Source of the DNA: Phytoseiulus persimilis
Taxonomy: Eukaryota; Arthropoda; Arachnida; Mesostigmata; Phytoseiidae
NCBI GenBank assembly: GCA_037576195.1
Contig: CM075102.1
Location: 19,464,745 to 19,528,744, forward strand
Direction: 5' to 3'
Length of the DNA: 64,000 nt
Position numbers and translations under genes: made by a program. A model generated the notes under the pieces. It made no database searches. It had not been told where the DNA came from and saw only the letters and a list, made by a program, of their open reading frames with translations. How positions within the stretch are numbered: the stretch's first letter is position 1; each line of letters starts with the position of its first letter. Shown in pieces: positions 12,001-23,871 of the stretch.

Positions 12001-13083
12001 GATGTGATACGATTCCTTTCATAGGTGTTCAAGGCCTGACTCAAATGGTATGATTGGCCTCTGAAAGTACGGTGCGGACGTATCGCAGTCGATCCGAGGA
12101 TATTGACAGCGGATTAAAACCGTTTGGTCGAGCGGATTTGTCTTGCGCATCATGTCAATCGATTGCTGCAATCCCAACTGAGCAGCCTGTCGAGTTCTGA
12201 TCCTACGTCAAAGGGTGTCTAGGACTCTGATCATGTTATCTGGCGATTCCCGGTCGCTACTCGAGTGTGACTCCGGCAGTCCTGTATCGCACGGCCAGCT
12301 CTCCGATGAGGGTACTCGTCCGTCACTTATCATGTTCGGGGCCGAAACTTTTCCCGATGTTCGCCGTGTCCGTGCCGAGTGCAGGATCGGGTATCGACTT
12401 CGTTTCGCACGAGGCCTCTCGAGCAGGAATCGAGTCCGCGACAGAATCGCTGACTCGCACTGAGCAGCGAGGAGTTCCCTCCGAGTAGATCACTTTCAGA
12501 ATCTGATTCCAACGGTGGCCTGGAGCAGAGGCTTTTCTCGAGGTAAGAATGGCACGCGAGTCTGGAAGGTGCCCCCCTCCGCCGTGGGTAGGCATCGGAC
12601 ATGAGTACCCCTTACTCTGAGAATTTTCTAATTCCGGCACGAACATGAAATCAGATTTAGATCCGTGACGATGAATACGACAGGCCTCGTAACTGTGATC
12701 CATGCAGCGATTTACTGAGATTCATGTAGCGTCCGAATGCTTTCAGAAACTGATGTGCGCGGGCTCCTTTAATCATTCGAACTGTGCTGTGACTCTCAGC
12801 AACAATTTCTCCGATTCGTAAATTTCCGTTAATTAGAAATGCAATCGTGGCCGATCTTGCAGCTACGGCGTCTCTCTGAAAATTTGAGGAGCTCAGCTCT
12901 TACTATTTTTAAATCTCGAAACTTTCTCTCATGGCTCCTTGAGTCCTGACGCCCCTTCAGGCGGGAGTCGTATTGACAAAGGAGACGTCGACGCAGCGAA
13001 TCAGCTGTTATGATTTTCCCATCAAAGATCTCTAATTATTGAACGGATGCGTTCAATTGGGAATAACACTGGTGAGAATATGC
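6024..13083. other. No gene recognised (about 7 kb)
   Basis: The sequence after the array element starts with a short TA-rich tract (about 6066-6090). I find no exon chain, domain, RNA gene or clear transposon end in the rest. Open frames here are 60-121 codons, scattered on both strands and without recognisable motifs. Confidence 0.55.
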
Positions 13084-13127
13084 AAATATCGCTCAATGTG
13101 GGCGGAAATATCGCTCAATGTGGGCGG
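13084..13127 (+). repeat. 22-bp direct repeat, 2 units
   Basis: Two adjacent perfect copies of AAATATCGCTCAATGTGGGC followed by GG. A third, partial unit (GAACATCGC) follows at 13128. No function is apparent. It is a small local duplication in otherwise unremarkable DNA. Confidence 0.8.
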
Positions 13128-16100
13128 GAACATCGCAAGCGTTCGCGGTCCCCTGAGGGGGGCTGGTACCGGAGTTTCCCAGTGATCGGTTGAGAGACGC
13201 TGCCTGAGGTCACAATTATTGAGAATTATCGTTATCGGTCCGCGGCTATCGGCCTCACATTTCTGAATTGATAATTATCCGAGGAACGAATCAGAACAGA
13301 TTAGTGGAGGGCCCGAGATGCTCGGAAATGCTTCCGCAGTTCCCCGTGAACGAGTTGTCGCCAAGCGTCCTCATTGGAAGTTGCGCATTGAACTCGCTGG
13401 ATAACCCAACTCCCACAGCATCTAAATAGGAACATTGCTGCAGCTGTTGAGCCAGTTGAGCAGTTGGTCGGGGAGTCGATCTTGGGCGGCTCGCGCCACC
13501 TTATTTAATTCTGTCGGTTCGTTGATGAATGCCTCCTCGCCGACTATCGAGTGTAAGTTGGAGCGCAGCTGCTCTGGATCGCTTCGATTCCGATCCTTGT
13601 GGGCATCACCCGTACCGACAATGTCTACACGTTGTCGATACCGTTCCGGTCGCTCATTGTCCGTTTCCAGTCATTGAGGTATTGATATGCAGACCATTTG
13701 TGTACCTAAGAGGGTTAGGGGGCTGCGAGGGAGGCCGTGGCCTCTCCCAAACTCTCCGATCATATTGAGAAGGATGGATGACATACTACTTTGATGGATG
13801 AAAGTTTCCCTAAAGTTTCAGTCCCATCAGGGAAATCATCATGGGTTTGGGAACCATGTCGATTTCGTCATGGAAAGGTAGCAACGATGATGATGATCAT
13901 CGTCATCACATTCCGGGGGGAAAGCGCACGAAAGTCTCGGTGAAACGCAAGTTTCGCACTGAGCGCACCCTTCCAATGGAAAGACGAGGCAACTCTCCCA
14001 GAATGATCTTCAAGCTCAACAGCCGCTTCTATCGAGACCAAAATCTCAGTCAGACCCGAGAGGCCCCTCTTCCACTCAATCGATTATGTTCCGTAGAGGA
14101 ATCTTCCATGAGGCGCCAGATAGACCCAAATCGTCCGGCTTTCCCTGACTTAATCACATCACAAGTTCTTTCCGGTCTATCCGACGTATACGGTACACCT
14201 AGTTCCGAATAGAAGTTTGTGTAACATGAACGTGTCTCAGCGGTTGTTCACGATGCCGACAGGGTGTTGAGTAGCTCGAGCCTGGTTCTCGGAGTCTCCA
14301 TAATTAAGGCAGTCCGCAGCTCAGAAACAGGACACTATTCCAAAGAAAAAATGGTTCTAGCCCGCAATTACGGAGCTGGGAGCAGAGTAGTAGCGGCTGT
14401 AGGCGAAAAGAGCAGTCGACTGATTACGGAAGTCTCTGCGAAAGAACGTGCCGGAGAAGAGGAGCATGGGCACAGAGTAAAACTTCGTTCCGGAAGCGGC
14501 TCAAGCGTCTTCAGCTCACAGGGAGAAAGACTTGAGCGCTTACGAAGTTGCTCAGCGTTTGTCGACTAAGACAGAGTGTGGTTGAGCTTCGAATAATGAA
14601 CACGACCCTTACGGGAGTAAAATGTGAATTCGTATGTCAGTGACGATTTCCATGAACGAAGTTCTACGTCGGGAAGATGGCAAGAACTTGGACAATCGGC
14701 TTATTTCCTCTGTGATGATTCGCCATCGTGCTTCCTCTCCGTGAGCCAGAATAGAGCTTCGTATGCCAAGAGCTGGTCAGACCCCGATTCCATCCTTTCT
14801 ACCCATGGCACAGCAGTATGTATTCTCGCGACTTCCTCGAGACTCGATTCCTTCCCTATGCTTTGAGGCAAGAAACGAGCTCACTGATTGGCGGTTGTTG
14901 TCACACCTCTGCAAGGATAAGGATCGCCGAATGCTGAAATGGGTCCAGGAGCGGCGCCTCCGATCTCTCTGATACTTTTGCTGTATGTAGGGAAGCGGAG
15001 GCGGGAGGGGCGTGCTGGGACTCCATGTTATCCTGATAGTCTCGACGGATATGGTGTATTTCCCATGTGAACACTCAGATATCGCGATTTGCGATTGCGT
15101 TCTCTGTGGAAATGGGCTATGGGCAGCTAGGTCATAAAGCCCAAATCGCAAACGCTTCCAGTTACGATAATTCCGAAGAAGAAACTCTACAGAGCTCAGA
15201 TCTGAAGGACTCAAGCACGAGTCTTTTCCATGCTCTGTTCTGGAATTCCAGATGCATCAAGTGCCCGAGTTCGCGCAACTCGGCGAAGTATTCCGAACAT
15301 TGGAGTGGGATAAACAGAAAGATTCTGTCCCGCGAAGTTTCGTGAATTGGAGCCTGTCTCCTGCCCTCAGAGACGGGATCACATGACTGAGGTTCTCGAC
15401 TTTTGATGGAAACTGGAAGCGACAGTCTCCTGACACGCTCGGTTTCACCGTCAAGTCCGTCTACCTCAGACACTGCAGCACACTCATGAAGCCTGTCGGA
15501 CACCACGATTCCCCAGGGTACAATGAATTCCAGAGCGACTTGGCAGTAGGGATAGGAATGCTTGGAGCACGTGCTGCTCGAGGTCGCAGAAATCATGAGA
15601 ATCATTCAAATGTTCGCTGGATGTCCGGCGTAAATCAAAATCACGAGGCTCAAAGCTACGTGTAGCATTATTCACGGGCGAAATAATTGCTGGCTACATG
15701 CCCGTTGCCGAGAGTTTCTCCCGCTTGAGCACCGGCCCTACCTGGTTTTTGCCGGCCTGTGCTGGGACATTTTGGCACTCGAGGTCGGTCCGACACCAGG
15801 ACACATTTCCTTCGATAATAACTGTTCCGGCTATCACTCGTTTTGCTTTCAACGATATCAACCGCGGACCGACGAAAATCGGAAAAAATGCATTTCCAGC
15901 TTATCCATGTTAAGATAGAGGGGATATCCCTCTACCATCCACCACAACCCGACCCCGATAACGTTTCTACTCTCGCGACCCTCTGGATGCGTTAATTATG
16001 TAATTTTATGGTTTCAACCCGTGTTCTGTGCGTGTGCCAACTGCGAGGAATCGGCGGAGACGACTTCTATTGGGCCGGGGCACTCTGAAGTTCAAGTCAT

Positions 16101-18099
16101 AACTTAGGACGGACCCTATTCTCTTATTGACTGCTGAGCTGAGATTGAGATACAAGCATCGTTACCCACCCACTCAGATTTTCGTTCTGAACGATTCGTT
16201 CCGTCCGGGTCCACTGTGTCTTCCAGAACGCCTTCCGGTGAAAAAGACTCTGATAGAGAGGAGAGAGAACAGTTTCCGGTTCTCTTGAACTCGAACTCTG
16301 CAATGTTCCCCCAGCCCCGACTTCAATATCTCTGGTTCAGCCGAGAAAGGACTGCTCTGACATTCGAGGAACAAAAGTCTCTGGATTGTTTTGGCTCCAT
16401 GACCTCCCGTATGATCGTGGCAAACTTCGAGCGCGATATCTCGAAATGGATTTTCGACTCATTCCGGCGAAGTGAGCCGGATTCACCCCGGTTCCGATTT
16501 GATTCGGAGCACATGTTCTCGAGCGAGTCGTCGATAAAGGCAAGCGACAATTATCCTCTCTCTGAATTCCGCTTTTAGCGAATTGCCCCATGCTCGGACT
16601 TCCATCATTGTCGTTCATGCGGAAGATCTCGTCGTTGCCTATACGGTGGCTTGCCGATGTGCCGAAAGTTATTGCACCGAAAATCCGGAGGGTCGGAAAA
16701 AAAGCCCGCCGCAACGAAAGCCCGTAAGGTCGAAAGCCCTTTCCCTCGTTTCGATGGTCAATGGAATCGAGCTAAGCTTCTATGCACGGGTGTCAAAGAC
16801 TGCCTTCGTGTGATTCTGATGTCAGGGTATTCAAGCAAAGGATCTCCGGTGACGTCGAAATTTCTGGTGCTTCGCGAAAATCCAATGTTAGGAAGTTCCT
16901 CGACGCAGAAACTTCCTTCACATACCCGGTATGTCATTGATCAGTAACCTACCCAGCTCGGCTCGCGATCAAGTCGGGCATCGTTTTGGATCTACAGTTC
17001 CCAAGTTTATTCTGATTCACTTAGTCCCTTCTTGCCCATCAGAGTGCAGTCTCTCAGAGTCACTCGCTGGAATGCCTTGACTGGAATCACTTGTATTGTA
17101 GGAAATCTGCCTCGCGATCGAGCTTCGAAAATTTAGGGGGGTTTGTAGCCTTGATCGGCAGCTTTCCGAGGCTCCACTAGTCTTGAATATCTTCGGAGAT
17201 TTTGTCGGGCTGTGTTCCTCAGAAAATGGACGGATAACATTTTCGCTCCGTGGATTTTCCTTGGCAGCTTGGGGCTAGATCTGCGATTGGAACCGGGGCC
17301 AAGGATGCTCCAGGAGAATCTGGAAAGGAGGGAACCTGGGAGCCGGACAACTCCTACCAGAGCAGAAACGAGCAACTGTACTCGAGCTTCAGGCAATGAG
17401 GAAGACCCGTTTTCAAGTTGATGGAGAATCGCTTCGCCGATGTGCCGCCAGAAGTCGTTCCTTGCTCTACGCGCGGCATCAAGGAATGGATAGTCTGAGG
17501 ACCATTTGAAGTTGAGCGCGCAAGGAATTCCATCCCGAAACTAGGTGTTGCAGAGGCGAAAAATGTTGCAGGCGCGTTCAATAGCAGTCCCTCAATCCCG
17601 GGAAGTCATCGCAGGATCATTGGAGTAGATCTGACGGAAGTTATTCGATGAGAAACAACTCAATCAGCCTACCCCGCGCACCACGGCCTCACGTGAGCTA
17701 TGACACTGAGTAAAATATGGAAGTCACGCTCTTGAAGTCCCATCAAGCTCCAAGGTTGTCAAGCATGAGTGAGTAGGCGAGAATATTGAATTTCTGAACA
17801 GAGCCCCCATCTGGTTTGAATTACCATTTTCTCCAAGTCAAGTGGGACATGTCAGAACCCAACGCAACGAGGGAGGCCATGCCCGGGCGTCTGAAATCTC
17901 CAAGGCCGGGCAGAAATTGCGATACGACGGTCACGGATGTGTGGCCACACGGAACCTGCGTTCTTCCAAGCGACCGAAAATTAGGTTGCAACAAGTCTCG
18001 AGGATCTAGCGTCGGCTGATTCTCAAGCTCGTGTGAGACCCACGTAACCAAATGACGCCCTCGCTTATATTATACAATTACTCTAGACCGCGTGGCGAA
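13128..18099. other. No gene recognised
   Basis: There is a short trinucleotide-like GATGATGATGATCATCGTCATC stretch near 13886, partly self-complementary. Otherwise only short open frames of at most about 150 codons occur, without domains. I see nothing to annotate as a gene or a mobile element. Confidence 0.5.
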
Positions 18100-18290
18100 G
18101 TCTGTAACGGAGAGGGAACACATCCCCCGGGTACGAGATTTTAACGACTCGCATGCAAGGTAACGACCATCAGGTGAGAACGCCATGGAGTATACTGGCT
18201 TGGGGTGTTTAGTGGAAGTGTGCGGAGTTTTCGCTCTGGACTTCCCACCGTCGAACCCAGAATGCAAACGAACATCGAGCAAAACTCGAA
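18100..18290 (-). pseudogene. Decayed WD40 fragment, TBL1/ebi-like
   Basis: On the minus strand the stretch KPVYSMAFSPDGRYLA, preceded by HTSTKHP, matches a late WD40 repeat of the TBL1/TBL1XR1 (Drosophila ebi) family, where HTLTKH, PVYSVAFSPDGRYLA and SGSFD are typical (family knowledge). Just upstream, SGFDG in the same frame and WEVQS in a neighbouring frame correspond to the preceding repeat's ASFDSTVRLWDVE, so at least two frameshifts separate the pieces. After CESL the similarity ends. TBL1 is a subunit of the NCoR/SMRT corepressor complex. The full protein needs a LisH domain and about eight WD40 repeats, so roughly one and a half repeats remain. I see no poly(A) tail or introns that would tell a processed copy from a segmental relic. 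Confidence 0.6.
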
Positions 18291-21200
18291 GGGAAAACTC
18301 CCTGCCCTCGAAACAGATTGATTTCCTTGAACGGAATGGAATCAACCTTGTGCGGAAGTACAAACGCGGAGTATAAGATCGTCTGTGCCTAGAAACGGCG
18401 GAGCATCGTTCCTCCGGAACGCTAGAACACGGCCGTAGTCGAGGACATTGCGCTTCCGTTGACCCTGCGGTCAGAGACGTCGTTACTCGAATTCCGAACA
18501 CCTGTAGAGAGGGGAAGCCGGCCAGAGCTCGCATTTGCGGTGACGAGAATCGCGCAATCGGAAAGTCGAAGCAAAGCACCGGGAACTCGATTCGGGGCAG
18601 CCTGTGTTCGTGAGAAGATCAAAGTGCCCGAGTAATCAAAGCTTAGGACAACAGAGCCTGTAGTTTCACTTCTGACAAACAAACGCAGACGACCTCAGAC
18701 AAAGAGAAACAAACCTCCAGGACTGTCCTCGGGCAAGTTGAGCTTTCGAATGCGGGGTTGCGCTCAAGTGTCAGATGATCATTCGAGATTGGAGCTCCCA
18801 GAGAGCTCAGGAGGAATTTATAGCACATCTTCGGAAGTAGTGCATGAGCACTCGCTGAGCCGGTTGTTTGAGAGTCAGATGCATGTATCTTTGAGAGACT
18901 CACATCAGTCATGAGCTCCGCGTGGAGGTAGCTGGAGCGTTGTCCGCATCTAGCCTCACATCAGCATGACGTCCGCGCTGTCAAATAATTGCAATCGTCT
19001 CCTGATGAGCATGGATGGCAAGCTTGGGAGCTATTTTTTCCCTTCGTCGCAAAGCCGTGGTCCCAGAACGACACGACGCATGCGCGAACCGAATCACGAC
19101 CTACGGAGCTCAACATTCAAGAACTCATCTTCAAAACTCATCTGCACACCACTAAGCCCGCTGGAAGACTAAAGTTCAATTTCTCCGTGGCCTCGCTAGA
19201 AGTATAGTGAAAACGCAGCTGGGTTGAACAGTAGACCCGCGGAGCTACACAAATTCAGAGCAACGGTGTTATAACGAGCTCTTAGCGTTTCACAGCTAGG
19301 ATTTCATCGCGATTGACAAGTATTCCACCACCGACTTGTCCGGGAAAACATCGTTCAGGGATGCAACCTTGCTGATCGAGTACACTCGAGTAGACTTACT
19401 CGAAACACGCAGCTGCCACACTTCGTTCCTGGAAGGCTTCGCGTTATTCACAACTTGACTCCAAGAAACGCAGCGAGTTATCTGATGGCTGTCTTCGTTT
19501 TCGCCTCGCTAGAAATCGCGGAAACTTCCATTGTCAACATCCCGTAAGCTACGCGTATTCTTCTGAGCAAGGGTCGGAAGTGGTAAGGGAAGAATCCCGC
19601 TCCTTCGACTCGAGTTTTAGGCCTGAGTTTCCCCAGGAACCACAGATTCCCCCTCGAAGTCGTCTTCTCGAACGGTTATTGACCCTCGGCAAACCCTCGG
19701 AAACTCGCGATCAATGAAGCTGAGTGTAGGTTCAATGTGTCGCGCACTCCTTACCCTCAAGGACAAAGTCCGAGTGCGCAGGCGAGCGCTCGTGAGTAAA
19801 CTCCAGAACAACATTGTCAGTTCAAGTTCTTCTCCACCTCGGTCCCTGTTTTCGATAGGCCGCGCTTGCCAAAAGTTTGTGGACGGAGTCGGCATTGCTC
19901 ACTCATATTTGCTGAACAGCCTTTGATCCCAAAAGCAAACCACACTAGACGATCTGGTCGCTTCACGCATCTCGATACACACGCTCGTAGGTGTGATCCG
20001 CTCCGCGTCTACACTAGAGGCTGGTGACGAGAGTATCCGTGTGTTTGCCTCCTTGCTCCGTCCATATACGCGATCACAAAGAACCGTAGGATACGAATCG
20101 CTCGGACTTTGACAGCAGGGAGCTCCGCGTCGTTTGCGAATCGAGCGCAAACAAGCAAACGAATCGATTCATATCTACTCGAATCACGATTCTACTTCGC
20201 GAATCAATATTGGATCATATCGTTGAATCGAGCGGAGATTGTGGGCTGCTGAATGTTAGGCTGTCGTTGTGAGTGAGTGCAATAGTTGGGCAGTACTTCC
20301 TTCTAGACTTGCGAATACTCTCCGAGCGACATCCTCGGATCTCGGAATACCGCTTCTTCCACTCCTTGCGAACATTTCCCGCGACATTTTGGACCAAGAC
20401 CCAACGCAGCCGTTGCTTTGCGGACAGAATGATTAACAGGCCACAGCAGCATTCTTGTGAAAACAACACCATCTCGATCAACACCGACTTCGCGGTCGAG
20501 CCAAGTCGGGCTTCGGAGTCTCGATCCCACATTTACTAACTGTCTGTGAGGGGTTGAATAATGAATGAATCCTCTCTTCTTCCCATAAAACATTGAAGAG
20601 GCCGACGCCGATTCGAATCGTCAATCATTCTTAATTAAGCACATCCTATATTCGCAAAAAGGCTGTTTTTCTGAAATTCTCGTTTGGTCCGTGGAAATCA
20701 TTCCTCGTTTTCTTCATGACAGATGCGTCAATGTGAACGAGAATTATTCTCCGCCACACTCAACACATCTTTCGCGCGCAGCGGAACGGATAACGAATGA
20801 TTCCCATCACGGCATCGCGTTCATCATGATAAACTTTCCCTGCCCCAATAAAAAAAGTCCTCGGTGGGTGTTCGAATTGAAGCCGAGACAATTGAAGACA
20901 TATATCCGACAGAGAGTTTTGAAAGGGTAGCTCACGGGCTCCGAAACGTTAGGAGGGCGGCCTGAGCGGTCTTACCGCAGTCAGATTCCAGTCAGGAACC
21001 CTCGTTTGAGATCATCCCGAATTTTCGGAGGCGGGAAACCTTCTTCTTCGAGAAATGATTCGCTTTTGAGGGACCCCTCGTGTGAGGAATTCCTCGTGTG
21101 AAGGACGTCTCGTATACGGGACTCCCCCCATGGAAGAGGTTTCGTGTGAGGAACTGTCGAAAAAATAACTTCTGGAGATCCTTTGCGTATTGGGCGCATT

Positions 21201-23580
21201 CCGCTCAAATTCTCTTTGTCAGATCGGAACAAGGACGAGTTCGTCCATGTGTGCCGTTTTCTGAGCTATCAGCGCCGGTTCGGGCAGAATCCTGATCATC
21301 CAGTGCCCTTTCGGATGTGGGTTCTGACGACAATGGAAAAAAAAATGTTCAAGACCAGTACTCCAGCTTTTCCGACGAAGAGTCTCTCATACGCGAGATT
21401 ACAGAGTACTCTCGATGGACGTGTTGGAGAACAACAGCGCTGCTTTTGGAGTGGTTTCAACGGGCATGAAGCGAAAAGGCCTGACAGGGAATCAATTGAG
21501 CTTCCAGGTGACTTCGAGTGAGACGTGCACTTCGCCTCTCGCCGACGAACTTCCAGAATTCATTGGGGAATTCATCAGAGATCTAGGCCATGATAGGATA
21601 GCCGATCGAGATCTCGGATCCAAAGCCAGAATCCGAACATATCCGGATACGATTATCGTGTTCATCTCTCCGCCTCTCCATGGGGCGTGTTCAATTCTGG
21701 ATGTTTCGCGGCTTTGTTCCTTGGCTGAGGACCTGCGTTCCATGCGGAGCAAAAAGTTGCTCAAGCATGGCTGAACGGAGTAGTCTGCGGAGATCATTGA
21801 CAGCTGAGTGTTCGATTCAACTGTGCTGAGGAGAGGATTGATAACTGAAGGGCTCACTTCGGGACGGAAGTGTTTTCAGCCCGATGGAGTCTTTGTTTTT
21901 CGTTTGCTCCAACGATAACTGAGGCGAGCCCGAGAATCTCGCCGGGGTACAACGAGCCATTGTATCCCACTCAGGATTCAGGAGCCACTCAGTCAACTTC
22001 CCCCAAAAAAATGAGCCAAATTGAAACCCCGAGCCTCAAGATCTATTGATCGGATTCCTCTTGAAACATGCTCGGATCCAGAGAAGCTTCCTGTAGCGGG
22101 TTGGCCTTTTCACTCGGAGCTCTGGACGAACACTCCATGTTGGCAAATTGTCCTCCGGGCCCGAGAATTCCGCTCACTGAAACGATCGTGATCTCCGTCG
22201 CTTTCACGAAGAATGATGGATAGTTGCTGTGGACAACTCCAACGCGGAAGCCGGAGCGACGAGTAGAGAATAACCGCGAACAACAATGAGAGCTGAACGA
22301 TGACAGCAGAAGGGGCGACAACGTTTGCAATAACAACGGCAACATCAGGAACAATGGAAACGACGGCAACGACAATGATACCAATAGTGCGCGTCAACTT
22401 ATGGGATCGTAGATGCATCGAGTTGGGCTTGTCCATCTCGGTTTTTCGGCCTCACGTGGGACTTTCTGATCATCAATAATTAGGGGAAGCCCTCAGTAGC
22501 GTCTCGAGATCAACCTTAAGACCCGAAGAGCTGGTCCTTGCGGACGGCAAGAGCGGATGAGCTAGATCGTTAGCTAACAGAGCCCTACGCCCCTTACCGG
22601 GAAGACGTCAGATCGAGAGCTCGAACTGTTTCCAATATTTGTCAATTGTTTCAGTTGATGGGCGGAAGGGCGATGATTCTTTTACGAATTGAGAAGCTCA
22701 ACTGGAAAGGCGATAAAACTCAAATGGAACACCCACATTCTCGAGACCGGAAGCACACGTTATATTTTCAATGAATCGAGTCGCACATTTTCCTCCACCG
22801 TTATTTGTGGTGGTTACAAGATCTGGAAACTACCCTTGCTTGAGACCAGTTCGTCTATCCCATGGGACCCATTCTGGCTACCGCTCCATTTGAAGTTTCC
22901 TATCTCTTGGAGCACTGAATGAGAGAGGTCACGACACGGATGCACGGCCTTCCACCCTGTCGTCCTTGCGGCTGCTACTGGCGGACGCGGTCACAGTCTT
23001 CGGACTATTTCACTGACGCCACTACTTGGAGCCTCGAATCGAATCGATGTCACGGATTCCCGAAGTGACGAAATGCAGATGGGAATCGTTGACACTGGTC
23101 TCAATACTTCGGGAGAGGAAACCAGCAGGATCACGCGTTCACGATGGAGAAACTCGTTTTCTAACACGGTGCCGATCTGCCACATGGAATAATCGGACTG
23201 CAAAAGGCGGAGGAAACTCCTTCTCGTTTTGTCCGCTTCCGGAGATGATTGCACCAGCGGTGGTGCCCTCGAGGGGCTGGTCGGAAATCCTGCAACGAAG
23301 TGCGCCTCACTCGAATAATGCAATAACTCTCCGGGGCTCGGCCGGATGTGTCAATCATGATGGAAATATTCCATGTGTCGAAAAGGGTCGGAACTCTCAG
23401 ATGAGTTCACGACTTCCAAGGTCAGATTTCCAGGGCCATCAGTGGGCACTCCTCTCTTGCGGTACAGGGAAGCCAGAGAATGAGTTAGGGGCCTGAAAAT
23501 AGAAGCTTACGATCCGAACTTGTGAAGTTTTTCGAATGTCTCAGTCTCAGCATTTGATTCCCTTTTCCACGTGCTACCAA
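18291..23580. other. No gene recognised
   Basis: This contains local low-complexity DNA, for example AAC/GAC-like trinucleotides at about 22300-22385 and a degenerate repeat of GTGTGAGGAATTCCTC type at about 21070-21160. Open frames reach about 120 codons and lack domains. No further parts of the TBL1-like relic were found upstream of it on the minus strand. Confidence 0.5.
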
Positions 23581-23871
23581 TAGACATCGATTTTCGAATC
23601 TCGTAAATTCGAAAATTAATTTCCGACTCGAAAATCGTCTCCCCGCTCGAAAATTACTTTCGGACTCAGGAGTTAATTCTCGAGTCGGATATTTCGAGTA
23701 TTCCGAGTCTTCTGCGACGCGTCAGATGCTTCGACGTCCAGTCAACGAGTGCATTCGACCGATGTCCCACCGGTGAATCAGTTCTCGAGTCGGAGAATAA
23801 TTTCGAGTCTGGAGGAAAAATCGAGTCAGTGATGAATTTTCGAATTTACGAGATTCGAAAATTGATGTCTA
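23581..23871. mobile_element. MITE with about 38-bp terminal inverted repeats (TAGACATC ends)
   Basis: The left end TAGACATCGATTTTCGAATC then TCGTAAATTCGAAAATT is repeated inverted at the right end (about 23834-23871) with a couple of mismatches. The flanks are GCTACCAA on the left and GCTCCGAA on the right, 6 of 8 identical, compatible with an aged 8-bp target-site duplication. The interior is rich in CTCGAAAATT/GAGTCGG motifs and has no coding capacity. The same TAGACATC terminus with an exact 8-bp duplication is seen at 37474-37658, which supports the end definition. An 8-bp duplication points to the hAT superfamily among others. A TA duplication (Tc1/mariner) would be the reading from this copy alone. 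Confidence 0.8.

Noticed and set aside
20215..20593. Minus-strand frame with VQNVAGNVRKEWKKRYSE, vaguely like a receptor tail
   Set aside because: The resemblance is limited to a few residues. No transmembrane segments or exon boundaries support it.
22043..22436. Hydrophobic minus-strand frames resembling membrane proteins
   Set aside because: The Val/Ile/Leu richness comes from a degenerate AAC/GAC-type trinucleotide tract, and the hydrophobicity appears in more than one frame.
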